The notes: generated by a model not told the origin, from the sequence alone. A stretch of 64,000 nucleotides of DNA from Mesorhizobium sp. B4-1-4 (GCF_006439395.2 NZ_CP083950.1:558001-622000), one strand, 5' to 3'; shown: positions 36,010 through 45,253, counted from the stretch's first letter. Program-made: numbers and translations.

Positions 36010-37737
36010 CTAGTGGGAATGCCGGGGGATGCCAGCGTCACGCCGGCCGACGAGGAAGTCGAAGTCGCAACCCTTGTCGGCCTGCAGCACGCGCTCGACA
36101 TAGAGGCTCTGATAGCCGCCTTGAGGCGGCGCCGGCGGCTTCCAGTCGCGACGGCGGATCGCCAGTTCCTCGTCCGATACCAGCAACTCCAGCCGGCGGC
36201 CGGCGACATCGAGCTCGATGAGATCGCCGTCGCGCACCAGGGCAAGCGCGCCGCCCGCTGCGGCCTCGGGCGCCACATGCAGTACGACTGTTCCGTAGGC
36301 GGTGCCGCTCATGCGCGCGTCCGAAATGCGAACCATGTCGGAGACGCCTTGCTTGAGCAGCTTGGCCGGCAGCGGCATGTTGCCGACCTCAGCCATTCCG
36401 GGATAACCGCGCGGTCCGCAGTTCTTCAGCACCATCACCGACGAGGCGTCGATATCCAGACCCGGATCGTCGATGCGGGCGTAGTAATGTTCGATGTTCT
36501 CGAAGACGACCGCCTTGCCGCGATGCTGCATCAGTTCGGGCGTTGCCGCCGACGGTTTGATGACCGCCCCATTGGGCGCCAGATTGCCGCGCAGGATCGA
36601 GATGCCGCCTTCCTTGGTCAGCGGCTCGCTCAGCGGCCGGATGACCTCGCGGTTGTAATTGGAGGCGCCATCGATCAATTCGCCGATCGTCTTGTCGCTG
36701 ACGGTCATGGCGTCACGATGAAGAAGCCCCACTTCATCAAGCGACGCCATGACCGCAGCTAGCCCCCCGGCATAGTAGAAATCTTCCATCAGGAACCGTC
36801 CCGACGGCATCAGGTCGACAATGGTCGGAACGTCGCGGCCAAGGCGGTCCCAATCCTCGAGGCCGAGATCGACACCAACCCGGTTGGCAATGGCGATCAG
36901 GTGCAGAACCGCATTGGTCGAACCGCCGATGGCGCCGTTGACGCGGATGGCATTCTCGAAAGCTTGCCTGGTGAGGATCTGCGAAATCGTCACGTCGCGG
37001 CGGACCAGGTCGACGATCTGGCGCCCGGCCAGTTGGGCAAGCACCCCACGGCGCGAATCCACCGCCGGTATCGCGGCATTGTCCGGCATGCCGATGCCGA
37101 GCGCCTCGACCATGCTGGCCATGGTCGACGCCGTGCCCATCGTCATGCAGCTGCCCGCCGACCGGCTCTGACCCTGCTCGGCTGAGAGGAAGTCGGCGAC
37201 CTGCATGCGGCCGGCCTTCACATCCTCGGCGAATTTCCAGACATGGGTGCCCGAGCCGATATCCTGCCCGCGGAACTTGCCGTTGAGCATCGGCCCGCCG
37301 GAGACCGCGATCGTCGGCAGGTTGCAGGACGCCGCACCCATCAGCAGCGCCGGCGTGGTCTTGTCGCAGCCGACAAGCAGGATCACGCCGTCGATCGGAT
37401 TGCCGCGGATGGATTCCTCGACATCCATGCTGACGAGGTTGCGAAACAGCATGGCGGTGGGGCGCATATTGCTCTCGCCCAGCGACATCACCGGAAACTC
37501 CAGCGGCAGGCCGCCGGCTTCATAGACGCCGCGCTTGACGTGATCGGCGAGCGCCCGCAGGTGGGCATTGCAGGGGGTCAGTTCCGACCAGGTGTTGCAG
37601 ATGCCGATCACCGGGCGGCCGTCAAAGGCATCGGCGGGTATGCCCTGATTCTTCATCCAGCTGCGGTGCATGAAGGCGTTCTTGCCCTCACCGCCGAACC
37701 AGGCTTCGGACCGCAGTTTACGTTTGGTCTCGGTCAC
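36010..37737 (-). CDS. IlvD/Edd family sugar-acid dehydratase (L-arabonate dehydratase type)
   Basis: 575 residues. Iron-sulfur cluster cysteines are C56 (ELTPCNAH), C124 (VGCDKTTP) and C197 (SAGSCMTMG); K126 next to D125 fits the metal-bound lysine. Long stretches follow the rhizobial L-arabonate dehydratase: MGAASCNLPTIAVSGGPMLNG, GNAAIP-like PDNAAIPAVDSRR, MKNCG-like VMVLKNCGPRGYPGMAEVGN and ISDARMSGTAYGTVVLH. It converts an aldonate to the 2-keto-3-deoxyaldonate. It starts with GTG overlapping the GntR stop (GTGA). Exact aldonate uncertain. Confidence 0.9.
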   Translation of the reverse strand: MTETKRKLRSEAWFGGEGKNAFMHRSWMKNQGIPADAFDGRPVIGICNTWSELTPCNAHLRALADHVKRGVYEAGGLPLEFPVMSLGESNMRPTAMLFRNLVSMDVEESIRGNPIDGVILLVGCDKTTPALLMGAASCNLPTIAVSGGPMLNGKFRGQDIGSGTHVWKFAEDVKAGRMQVADFLSAEQGQSRSAGSCMTMGTASTMASMVEALGIGMPDNAAIPAVDSRRGVLAQLAGRQIVDLVRRDVTISQILTRQAFENAIRVNGAIGGSTNAVLHLIAIANRVGVDLGLEDWDRLGRDVPTIVDLMPSGRFLMEDFYYAGGLAAVMASLDEVGLLHRDAMTVSDKTIGELIDGASNYNREVIRPLSEPLTKEGGISILRGNLAPNGAVIKPSAATPELMQHRGKAVVFENIEHYYARIDDPGLDIDASSVMVLKNCGPRGYPGMAEVGNMPLPAKLLKQGVSDMVRISDARMSGTAYGTVVLHVAPEAAAGGALALVRDGDLIELDVAGRRLELLVSDEELAIRRRDWKPPAPPQGGYQSLYVERVLQADKGCDFDFLVGRRDAGIPRHSH

Positions 37738-38534
37738 GATTGCTGGCCCCGATCATTGCGGCGTTTGTTGCGGTTCTCGACGCTGCGGCGCACGTCGTCC
37801 TCGGCATTGTCGATGAGCACCAGCAGTGCCCTTTGCGCGCCGGGCGCGTCACCGGCGGCGATCTTCTCGGCCACCTCGCGGTGCAGCGGCAAGGAATGGC
37901 GCTGCCCTTCCGGATTGTCGTTGGAGAGCCGAAAGCTCATTACCAATGCGGTTTCGACGAGTGCTGCCAGCGAGCCGATCAACTCGTTGCCGGTCATGCG
38001 CAGGATCGTCTGGTGGAACACCAGGTCGGGCTTGGCGAAGCGGTCGCCATCGTCGCTCACCGCTTCCATCTCGGCCAGCGCGGCGCGGATTTCGGCGATC
38101 TGCGCCGGGGTTGCCCGCTGGGCGGCGAGCGCTGCCGACATGGGTTCGATGGCGCGGCGCAGCTCGAACAGGGCGCGAACGTCCTCGGCGCTGACGCCGC
38201 CGGCATAGCGCCACGACAGAACATCCGGATCGAGGAAATTCCAGTCGGATCGCGGGCGCACGCGTGTGCCGGTCTTCGGCCGCGATTCGACGAGCCCCTT
38301 GCCGGCCAGAACCTTGATCGCCTCGCGTAGCACCGTGCGGCTGACGCCCAGCATCTCGCTGGAATCGTCGGCGTTGGGCAGGGCCTCGCCAGGCAGGAAG
38401 TCGCCCTGCACGATGCGCAAGCCGATCTGCTCGACGACGGTGGCGTGCAGCGCGGTGGAGCCGCTGGAGACTGCCACCGCGACCCTCGACGTCCGCGCCG
38501 TGCTAAAGGATTTTTTATTCTTCATACTATTCAT
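37734..38534 (-). CDS. GntR family regulator, FadR subfamily
   Basis: 266 residues from the ATG at 38534 (a second ATG at 38525 is possible). Winged helix TVVEQIGLRIVQGDFLPGEALPNADDSSEMLGVSRTVLREAIKVLAGKGLVESRPKTGTRV, then an FCD domain (ALFELRRAIEPMSAALAA, DLVFHQTILRMTGNELIG, LHREVAEKIAAGDAPGA). No purine-rich ribosome site precedes either ATG, and the AT-rich putative operator overlaps the start. It leads the sugar-acid operon and probably represses it until a sugar-acid intermediate is bound. Confidence 0.85.
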   Translation of the reverse strand: MNSMKNKKSFSTARTSRVAVAVSSGSTALHATVVEQIGLRIVQGDFLPGEALPNADDSSEMLGVSRTVLREAIKVLAGKGLVESRPKTGTRVRPRSDWNFLDPDVLSWRYAGGVSAEDVRALFELRRAIEPMSAALAAQRATPAQIAEIRAALAEMEAVSDDGDRFAKPDLVFHQTILRMTGNELIGSLAALVETALVMSFRLSNDNPEGQRHSLPLHREVAEKIAAGDAPGAQRALLVLIDNAEDDVRRSVENRNKRRNDRGQQS

Positions 38535-38553
38535 ATGATATGTTTTAAAGGGA
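38521..38553. promoter_or_regulatory. AT-rich regulatory patch with TCATATGA palindrome
   Basis: A short AT-rich stretch (TTCATACTATTCATATGATA) between the GntR gene and the divergent aldose epimerase holds the palindrome TCATATGA at 38531-38538. It covers the GntR start codons, so it is a candidate autoregulatory operator and divergent promoter. Confidence 0.4.
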
Positions 38554-38578
38554 TGGCGACGGGAGTCAAGGGAGGGGA

Positions 38579-39499
38579 ATGGCGATGACAAAGAATTCCA
38601 CCGGGCGGCACACGGAGCTGGTCTCGATCGGCGACGGCCTAGCGACGGCAGAGATTGCTCCGGCCACCGGCGGCGCGCTGGCGTCGTATCGCTGGTGGCG
38701 AAATGACGCTGCCGTGGATTGGCTACGCCCGGCGGATCCGGCGGCGATCGATCGCCGCGATGCGGGCGCCATGGCCTGCTTTCCGCTCGTGCCCTACTCC
38801 AACCGCATAAGGGGCGGCCGCTTCGAATTCGCCGGACGCATCGTTGAGCTGCCGACGGCCCCTGACGATCCGCATCATGAGCATGGCCATGGTTGGCGCA
38901 GGCCATGGACTGTCGCGCGGCACGAAGCTGGCGCGGTTGTCTTGCGCTATCGCCACACCGCCGATTCCTGGCCATGGAGCTATGAGGCCGAGCAGGAAAT
39001 CTTGCTGGCCGACGGCAGGCTTTGCGTGACCGTCACGGTGCGCAATCTGTCGGATGCACCGATGCCGCTCGGCTTCGGGCTCCATCCCTATTTTCCGTCG
39101 ACGCCGTGGACGCACATCCAGGCGCCGGTGTCCGGCATGTGGGAAACGGATGCGGAGGTCTTGCCAACGCGCCACGTCCTGCCGCCGGCGGGGGCCGATC
39201 CGTCCACTGGCTTTGACGTGTCGGAGCTGGACTTCGACACGGTCTTCACCGGATGGACCCGCCGCGCCCGGATCTCCTGGCCGGAGCAGGGACGGCAACT
39301 GGACATCGAGGCCGAGGCGCCGCTCGATTTCCTGGTCCTCTATACGCCGCCGGGCGAGCCGTATTTTTGCGCCGAGCCGGTCAGCAACATCACCGATGCC
39401 TTCAACCGGCCAGGCGGCGAGGAGACCGGCCGCATCGTGCTGGCGCCCGGTCAGATGCGATCCGCCAGCGTTCGCTTCACGCCCTCACTGGCTATTTGA
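38579..39499 (+). CDS. Aldose 1-epimerase family protein
   Basis: 306 residues, galactose-mutarotase fold. Family features: FPLVPYSNRIRGGRFEFAGR, HHEHGHGWRRPWTV with the catalytic-type histidines, LGFGLHPYF, and FFLVLY-type LDFLVLYTPPGEPYFCAEPVSNITDAFNRP with the late catalytic glutamate (AEPVSN). It interconverts sugar anomers. A GGAGG lies 9 bases before the ATG at 38585 and only 3 before that at 38579, so the protein may start two residues later. Divergent from the sugar-acid operon, whose dehydrogenase needs the right anomer. Confidence 0.88.
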   Translation: MAMTKNSTGRHTELVSIGDGLATAEIAPATGGALASYRWWRNDAAVDWLRPADPAAIDRRDAGAMACFPLVPYSNRIRGGRFEFAGRIVELPTAPDDPHHEHGHGWRRPWTVARHEAGAVVLRYRHTADSWPWSYEAEQEILLADGRLCVTVTVRNLSDAPMPLGFGLHPYFPSTPWTHIQAPVSGMWETDAEVLPTRHVLPPAGADPSTGFDVSELDFDTVFTGWTRRARISWPEQGRQLDIEAEAPLDFLVLYTPPGEPYFCAEPVSNITDAFNRPGGEETGRIVLAPGQMRSASVRFTPSLAI

Positions 39500-39526
39500 C
39501 GCTCGGTAGCTCAAGGCGGGGGCGGG

Positions 39527-40972
39527 TCAGAACGGATAATGCTGGCCCGGATCCTCGATCGTAACCCAACGCAGGTCGGTAAATTCGGCGATCGAGGCCT
39601 TGCCGCCGAAACGGCCATAGCCGGAGCCCTTCACGCCGCCGAACGGCATCTGCGCCTCGTCGCCAACGGTTGGACCATTGATGTGGCAGATGCCGGCCTG
39701 GATGCGGGCGGCGACCGCCATGGCGCGCCTTATGTCGCGGCTGAAGACCGCAGACGACAGGCCGTATTCCGTATCGTTGGCAACGCGCACCGCCTCGTCC
39801 TCGCCTTTGACGCGGATGACCGGCTTGACCGGCCCAAAGGATTCTTCCGCGTAGACGCGCATCGACGGAGTGACATGATCAAGCACCGTCGCTTCCACGA
39901 CAGTTCCGCTGCGCTTGCCGCCCGCCGCCAGGGAGGCATCCTGGCCGAGCGCGTCGGCGACCAGTTCCTCCATCTTGTCGGCCGCCTGGCTGCTGATCAG
40001 GGAGCCCAGGACGACATGGCCGCGCGGATCGCCGGCCGGCAGTTTCGAAGCACGGGCGGCAAGCTTGGCCACGAACTCGTCGGCGATCTTTTCATCGACG
40101 ATCAGCCGTTCGGTCGACATGCAGATCTGGCCCTGGTGCATGAAGGCGCCGAACGCCGCGGCATTAACCGCGGCGTCGATGTCGGCATCGTCGAGCACGA
40201 TCAGCGGCGCCTTGCCGCCAAGCTCGAGCAGCACCGGCTTGAGATGCCGTCCGGCGAGCTCCGCGATGATGCGGCCGACCTTGGTCGAGCCGGTGAAGTT
40301 CACGCGCCTGACGGCCGGGTGCGCGACCAGTGTCTCGACGATGGCGGCGGCGTCCTTCGGATCGTTGGTGACGACATTGATGACGCCCTTCGGCAGCCCG
40401 GCCTCGACCAGCACCTGGCCGATCAGCCGGTGCGTGCCGGGGCATAGTTCGGAGGCCTTCAGCACCACCGTATTGCCGCAGGCGATCGGCATCGCCACGG
40501 CGCGTGTGCCGAGGATGACCGGCGCGTTCCATGGCGCGATTCCGAGGCATACACCCGCGGGTTGGCGGATTGCCATGGCGAGCGTCCCCGGCTTGTCGGA
40601 GGGGATGATCTCGCCCGAAATCTGCGTCGTCATGGCGGCTGCCTCGCGCAGCATGTTGGCTGCCAGCATGACATTGAAGCCGGCCCAGGGGCCAGTGGCG
40701 CCAGTCTCTTCCATCATCAGCCTGGTGAATTCATCGACCTTGGAGGCCATCACATCGGCAGCCTTTGACAGCAAGGCGCGGCGTTCGCCGGGGCCGGTTT
40801 TCGACCATGCCGGAAAAGCGGCGGCAGCGGCTTCGACGGCTGCGTTGGCATCGGCCACACTGGCAGCGGCGGCGCGTGTCGCCAGCCTGCCGGTGAAAGG
40901 GTCCAGGCGTTCGTAGGAAGCCGAGCCTGTTGCCGCCCTTTCATCGCCGTCGATCAGAAGTCCGATATCCAT
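39527..40972 (-). CDS. Aldehyde dehydrogenase, vanillin/salicylaldehyde type
   Basis: 481 residues. Catalytic C284 in MHQGQICMST, general base E250 in LLELGGKAP, N149 in APWNAP and K172. The C-terminus MPFGGVKGSGYGRFGGKASIAEFTDLRWVTIEDPGQHYPF is the pattern of aromatic aldehyde dehydrogenases such as salicylaldehyde, benzaldehyde and vanillin dehydrogenases. It follows the CalA-like SDR by 42 bases, at the end of the transporter operon, so it probably oxidises an aromatic aldehyde such as 4-hydroxybenzaldehyde or vanillin to the acid. A role as semialdehyde dehydrogenase for the sugar-acid pathway is a less likely alternative. Confidence 0.85.
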   Translation of the reverse strand: MDIGLLIDGDERAATGSASYERLDPFTGRLATRAAAASVADANAAVEAAAAAFPAWSKTGPGERRALLSKAADVMASKVDEFTRLMMEETGATGPWAGFNVMLAANMLREAAAMTTQISGEIIPSDKPGTLAMAIRQPAGVCLGIAPWNAPVILGTRAVAMPIACGNTVVLKASELCPGTHRLIGQVLVEAGLPKGVINVVTNDPKDAAAIVETLVAHPAVRRVNFTGSTKVGRIIAELAGRHLKPVLLELGGKAPLIVLDDADIDAAVNAAAFGAFMHQGQICMSTERLIVDEKIADEFVAKLAARASKLPAGDPRGHVVLGSLISSQAADKMEELVADALGQDASLAAGGKRSGTVVEATVLDHVTPSMRVYAEESFGPVKPVIRVKGEDEAVRVANDTEYGLSSAVFSRDIRRAMAVAARIQAGICHINGPTVGDEAQMPFGGVKGSGYGRFGGKASIAEFTDLRWVTIEDPGQHYPF

Positions 40973-41014
40973 TGTTCTCTCCCTCGCTCTCGATGGAGCC
41001 TTACAAGTAGCGTG

Positions 41015-41806
41015 TTAGAAGCCGAGCGCTTCGGCATTGATCGATGCTTCGAGCCCGCCATCAACGGGCACGTTGGCGCCATTGATCCAGCGCGCGCCAT
41101 CCGAGCACAGGAACAGCACGACGGGCGCGATATCGCCCGATGTTCCGGCGCGACCGACCCTGGCAATGTCGCTGTCGACGCGGGCATCGCCAAGCACGGT
41201 GCGGAACTGTTTCAGGATCGGCGTCTCGACCGGCCCTGGGCTCACAGCATTGACGCGGATGCCACGGCGTTTGAATAGATCCTGATGCGCCGCGCGAAAG
41301 GTCCACAAGAGCAGCAATTCCTTTGAAACGGGATAGGCTTCCTCGTTTCTGACCGCGTGATCGGCTACCACCTTGGCGACGTCGGGAAAGCCTTCGATGC
41401 CGACCATCGAAGCGGCGCGGTTGAGATTGGCGCGCCAGCCATAGCCGGCGATCGAGGCGACATTGACGATCGCGCCACCTTCGCGAAGCCTGGGCGCGAG
41501 GCCTTCGGAAAGTGCACGCAGCCCGAAGAAGTTGACGGCCAGCGTCGACACCGCGCCGGTATTGCCGGAGAGGCCGGCCACGTTGCAAAGCGCATCGAGC
41601 CGCCGCGGCAGGCGCGCGATGAGATCGTCGACGCCCGCCTTCGACGAGATGTCGGCCTTGACGAAACTGCCGACCGATGCAGCCGGCTCGCGCACATCGA
41701 CGCCGATCACATCCGCGCCGAACTGGCCGGCGAGTTCCGCCGTGCGTGCGCCGATGCCGGAGGCGACGCCGGTGATGAGGATCGTCTTGCCGAAAAGCAT
41801 GGTCAT
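41015..41806 (-). CDS. SDR dehydrogenase, coniferyl-alcohol-dehydrogenase-like
   Basis: 263 residues. TGVASGIG (12-19), CNVAG, catalytic S118 (NVASIAGYG), Y158 and K162 (YPVSKE). The order RLPRRLDALCNVAG, GGAIVNVASIAGYGWRANL and PGPVETPILKQFRTVLGDAR..., ending ARWINGANVPVDGGLEAS, closely follows coniferyl-alcohol dehydrogenase CalA and 3-alpha-hydroxysteroid dehydrogenase relatives. It probably oxidises an aromatic alcohol to the aldehyde. ATG at 41806 overlaps the permease stop (ATGA), tying it to the aromatic-acid transporter. Confidence 0.8.
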   Translation of the reverse strand: MTMLFGKTILITGVASGIGARTAELAGQFGADVIGVDVREPAASVGSFVKADISSKAGVDDLIARLPRRLDALCNVAGLSGNTGAVSTLAVNFFGLRALSEGLAPRLREGGAIVNVASIAGYGWRANLNRAASMVGIEGFPDVAKVVADHAVRNEEAYPVSKELLLLWTFRAAHQDLFKRRGIRVNAVSPGPVETPILKQFRTVLGDARVDSDIARVGRAGTSGDIAPVVLFLCSDGARWINGANVPVDGGLEASINAEALGF

Positions 41807-42876
41807 GCCTTCTCCTGATGCTGTGTGGTTTGCCGCGTCGAAGATGCAATGCCATCGTCGGCCGGCGCTGCCGGGTTCTCGGGAAGCCTGACGCGGTAGC
41901 CGACCGGCAGCAGGCGCAGGCCAAAGCGCTCCTCGATCGTTCCCCACAGGCCGCGCGGCAGGAACAGCGAGAACAGCACCGCCGTGGCGCCGAGGCCGAC
42001 GAGATACCAGACGCCGGTGCCGCCGAACCATGTCTCGATGAGGAAGAACACCAGCGCGCCCAAAATGGCGCCCTCGAAGGTGCCGATGCCGCCGACCAGC
42101 ACCATGAAGATCATGTAGGCGGTCCACTGGACGTTGAAGTAGGTCTTCGGCTGGAAGGTGATGGAGGTCGCCAGCCACAAGGCACCGGCAATGCCGATCC
42201 CGAAGGCGGCGAGCACAAACAGCAGCCGCTTGGTGCCGGTGACGCGCACGCCGACCGAAGCGGCGGCATCCTCATTGTCGCGGATGGCGCGGATCGCGGC
42301 CCCCGTGCTGCCGCGCAGCAAGCCGAAAAGGACGGCGAGCAGGGCGGTCATCGATGCCAGCGCCAGCCAGTAGATCGTCACCCGCCTGGTGCCGGCGTCG
42401 TAGACATTGAGCGAGATCAGCGAGGTGCCGGTTTCGCCCTGCACCAGCCGGTCGAGATTGACCAGGAGATGCGTCAGGGCCGCGATCACCCACATGCCGA
42501 TGGCGAACTCGCCGTTCTTGAGCCGCAGCATGAACAGCGACAGCGGCCAGGAAACCGCGCCGACAACGATTGCGGAAACGAAAAGCGCGGCGAAAGGGTT
42601 GAGCCCGGCATCGGCCAGCCGGATGGCGAAATAGGCGCCGAGCCCGAAGAACACCTGCTGCCCGACCGAGACCAGCCCGCCGAAGCCGGCCAGCGCGTTC
42701 CACATCGCCGCCAGGATCACATAGATGAACAGCGCCGTCATGCGGTCGACCGCGCCGGCCGACAGGAATTGTGGCGCGACCGCGAGCAGTGCGATGACGA
42801 GTGTGGCCGCGATCGCGGCGATCCGCGACGTCGTCGTGCCGCGCTCGATGACTGGCATGGGGGCGGAGGCGCTCAT
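41803..42876 (-). CDS. HAAT transporter permease, LivM type (PcaQ-regulon transporter)
   Basis: 357 residues. LivM pattern: MWNALAGFGGLVSVGQQVFFGLGAYFAIRLAD, MLRLKNGEFAIGMWVIAAL, AIRDNEDAAASVGVRVTGTKRL, MIFMVLVGGIGTFEGAILGALVFF. A polar tail of about 35 residues ends TRQTTQHQEKA. Apparent fusion to the upstream permease in a single long frame is an artefact of a different reading frame. ATGA overlaps at both ends. Confidence 0.91.
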   Translation of the reverse strand: MSASAPMPVIERGTTTSRIAAIAATLVIALLAVAPQFLSAGAVDRMTALFIYVILAAMWNALAGFGGLVSVGQQVFFGLGAYFAIRLADAGLNPFAALFVSAIVVGAVSWPLSLFMLRLKNGEFAIGMWVIAALTHLLVNLDRLVQGETGTSLISLNVYDAGTRRVTIYWLALASMTALLAVLFGLLRGSTGAAIRAIRDNEDAAASVGVRVTGTKRLLFVLAAFGIGIAGALWLATSITFQPKTYFNVQWTAYMIFMVLVGGIGTFEGAILGALVFFLIETWFGGTGVWYLVGLGATAVLFSLFLPRGLWGTIEERFGLRLLPVGYRVRLPENPAAPADDGIASSTRQTTQHQEKA

Positions 42877-43769
42877 GGCGCTCTCCGGGAAGGCAAGCGC
42901 AACAGGCCGCGCAGGCCCTGGCCCGAGGCGGACAGCCGCACGAACAGCACGACGAGGAAGACGGCGTGACCACCGATGAGGAAGCCTTGCGGATGCACCT
43001 GCGCGCCGAGTGTCTGGGCAAGCGCCAGCACGATGCCGCCGATCAGCGTTCCCCATAGCGAACCGGCGCCGCCGATCACCGCGGCTTCGAAAGCAAACAG
43101 CAATTGCGGTGCGCCGGCATAGGGATCGAAAGTGGCGCGCATGCCGAGGAAGGCGCCGGCAAGGCCGACCGTGACCATGGCGATGGCCGCTGCAATGGCA
43201 TTGGCGCGGCGCGCATCGACGCCGACCAGCCCGGCGGTGTCGGGGTCTTCCGATGTGGCGCGGATCGAACGGCCAAGCCTTGTGCGGGTCAGGAACAGCT
43301 GCAACCCGCCAAGCAGGATCACCGCGGTGGCGAACATGATCACGGCGAGCTTGCCGACATAGATGCCGCCCGGCCATTCCCATGAATCGTAGGAGAGGCT
43401 GCCGATATAGGGCGCCAGCGAACGCGTGTCGGCGCCGAACTGCTCGAACAGCATGTTGTCGACGACGATGGCGAGGCCGAACGTGGTCAGGATCGGCAGC
43501 AGCGCGCCGCCGCGCGCGCTGCGCTCGAGCAGGAAGCGCTGCAGCGCCCAGCCGATTGCCGCCATCAATGGCAGCACGATGAGCAGGCCCAGAAATGGCG
43601 AGACATGGAATCGCGAGGCGAGCAGCCACAGCGCAAAGGCGGCGAACACGGCGAGGCTGCCATGGGCGAGGTTGATGATGCGCATCACTGAGAACATGAA
43701 GGACAGACCGCAGGCGATCAGCGCGTAATAGCCGCCGAGCAGAATGCCCTGGATGATCTGGTTGCTCAT
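42873..43769 (-). CDS. HAAT transporter permease, LivH type (PcaQ-regulon transporter)
   Basis: 298 residues. LivH pattern: GLSFMFSVMRIINLAHGSLAVFAAF, IRATSEDPDTAGLVGVDARRANAI, LFAFEAAVIGGAGSLWGTLIGGIVLALAQ. Coupled by ATGA overlaps to LivF-type and LivM-type genes. Inner-membrane subunit of the probable protocatechuate or aromatic-acid importer. Confidence 0.92.
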   Translation of the reverse strand: MSNQIIQGILLGGYYALIACGLSFMFSVMRIINLAHGSLAVFAAFALWLLASRFHVSPFLGLLIVLPLMAAIGWALQRFLLERSARGGALLPILTTFGLAIVVDNMLFEQFGADTRSLAPYIGSLSYDSWEWPGGIYVGKLAVIMFATAVILLGGLQLFLTRTRLGRSIRATSEDPDTAGLVGVDARRANAIAAAIAMVTVGLAGAFLGMRATFDPYAGAPQLLFAFEAAVIGGAGSLWGTLIGGIVLALAQTLGAQVHPQGFLIGGHAVFLVVLFVRLSASGQGLRGLLRLPSRRAP

Positions 43770-44491
43770 GCCGGAACGTTCCCGCTTTTCCGATGCAGAC
43801 CGAAATAGGCTTTTGTCACCTCGTCGCGCGAAACCTCCTTGCTTGGCCCTTCGAGCGCGACACGCCCTTCGAGCATGCAGATGACCCTGTCGGAGACCGC
43901 GAGCGCGCGGTTGAGATCCTGCTCGACCAGGATGATCGTCGTGCCGGAAGCGATCAGCCCCTGGAGCGCCGCGTAGACGCGGTCGACGATTGCCGGCGAC
44001 AGGCCGAGCGAAACCTCGTCGAGCAGCAGCACGTCCGGATTGCTCATCAGCGCCCGGCCGATCGCCGTCGCCTGCTGTTCGCCGCCCGAGAGATGGCCTG
44101 TCTGGGCATGCCTGCGCGGCTTCAGGTTTGGGAACATCTCCAGCACCCTGTCGACACTCCAGTCGCCCGGCCGGCGAGCGGTCCTGCCGAGCAGCAGGTT
44201 TTCTTCAACCGTCATCTGCACGAACAGTTTTCGCCCCTCCGGTACCAGTGCGATGCCCATGCCGACGCGCCTATGCGGCGGCACGCCGGTAAGATCGGCG
44301 CCGTCCAGCAGCACCCGCCCGGCGGCGGGCTGGTGCGCGCCGGCAATCGCCCGCAGCAGCGTCGTCTTGCCGGCGCCATTGGCGCCGACCAGCGCCAGCG
44401 TCTCGCCGCGCTCGATGCTGAAGCTCACGCCGCGCACCGCCTGCAGCAGGCCGTGCCGGACAACCAGGTTCTCGACCGACAGCAGGCTCAT
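43766..44491 (-). CDS. HAAT transporter ATP-binding protein, LivF type (PcaQ-regulon transporter)
   Basis: 241 residues. Walker A GANGAGKTT, VPEGRKLFVQMTVEENLLLG, signature LSGGEQQATAIGRAL, Walker B VLLLDEVSLGLSP (DEVS instead of the usual DEPS, which is a known variant) and LVEQDLNRAL. Start at 44491 overlaps the LivG-type stop by ATGA. Confidence 0.91.
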   Translation of the reverse strand: MSLLSVENLVVRHGLLQAVRGVSFSIERGETLALVGANGAGKTTLLRAIAGAHQPAAGRVLLDGADLTGVPPHRRVGMGIALVPEGRKLFVQMTVEENLLLGRTARRPGDWSVDRVLEMFPNLKPRRHAQTGHLSGGEQQATAIGRALMSNPDVLLLDEVSLGLSPAIVDRVYAALQGLIASGTTIILVEQDLNRALAVSDRVICMLEGRVALEGPSKEVSRDEVTKAYFGLHRKSGNVPA

Positions 44492-45228
44492 TTCGGGCCT
44501 CCGCCGAGATAGGCGTGGACCACCCGCGGATCGGCCATGACCGTTTGCGGATCGCCGTCGGCGATGATCGTTCCCGCGTCCATGCAGATCAGCCGCTCGG
44601 CCACCTGCAGCAGGATGTGCACGATGTGCTCGATCCAGACGATGCCGATCTTGCGCCGGCGCAACTCCTTGATCGTGTCGACGAGCTCGCCCGCTTCTGC
44701 ATCGGTCAGGCCGCCGCCGATCTCGTCCAGAAGCAGCAGCATCGGCCTGGCCGCCAGCGCCCGCGCCAGTTCCAGTCGCTTGCGGTCGAGCAGGCCAAGC
44801 GTCTCGGCTCGCCGGTTGGCAACGCCCAGCATGCCGCAAAGTCTCAGCGAACCGAGCGCCTCCTCATAGGCTTCGTCGCGGCCGAGCCCGGCGCCATGCG
44901 ACGCGGCGACGAAGACATTTTCGAAAGTGGTCATGCCGCTGAACGGTTTCGGCACCTGGTGCGTGCGCACAAGGCCGAGCCGGCAACGCCCTGTCGCCGG
45001 CAGCGCCGTCACATCACCGCCCTTGAAGCTGACCGTGCCCGAACTGGGCGGAAAGGCGCCGGCAAGCACGCTGAGCAGCGTGGTCTTGCCGGCTCCGTTC
45101 GGGCCGACAATGCCGACGGCCTCGTCGGCTGCCATGGTGAAATCGACGGCGTCCAGCACCACAAGCGCGCCGAAGCGCTTGTGGATCCCATTGGCACTGA
45201 GGAACGCCTGTTGTTGCGGATGGGTCAC
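44488..45228 (-). CDS. HAAT transporter ATP-binding protein, LivG type (PcaQ-regulon transporter)
   Basis: 246 residues. Walker A GPNGAGKTT, VRTHQVPKPFSGMTTFENVFVA, and Walker B LLLLDEIGGGLTD. The ABC signature is degenerate, reading LGLLDRKRLELARAL instead of LSGGxxR; this LLDRKRLE variant occurs in LivG-type subunits of some aromatic-acid importers. H-loop WIEHIVHIL. Starts with GTG preceded by GAGG. Second gene after the binding protein. Confidence 0.9.
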   Translation of the reverse strand: MTHPQQQAFLSANGIHKRFGALVVLDAVDFTMAADEAVGIVGPNGAGKTTLLSVLAGAFPPSSGTVSFKGGDVTALPATGRCRLGLVRTHQVPKPFSGMTTFENVFVAASHGAGLGRDEAYEEALGSLRLCGMLGVANRRAETLGLLDRKRLELARALAARPMLLLLDEIGGGLTDAEAGELVDTIKELRRRKIGIVWIEHIVHILLQVAERLICMDAGTIIADGDPQTVMADPRVVHAYLGGGPK

Positions 45229-45253
45229 CAGGGCTATCCTCGTCAGCGGTCCA

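Noticed and set aside
41803-43629. Apparent 608-residue fusion of two permeases
   Set aside because: The N-terminal part is an out-of-frame reading of the LivH-type gene; the true LivM-type start is at 42876 with an ATGA overlap.
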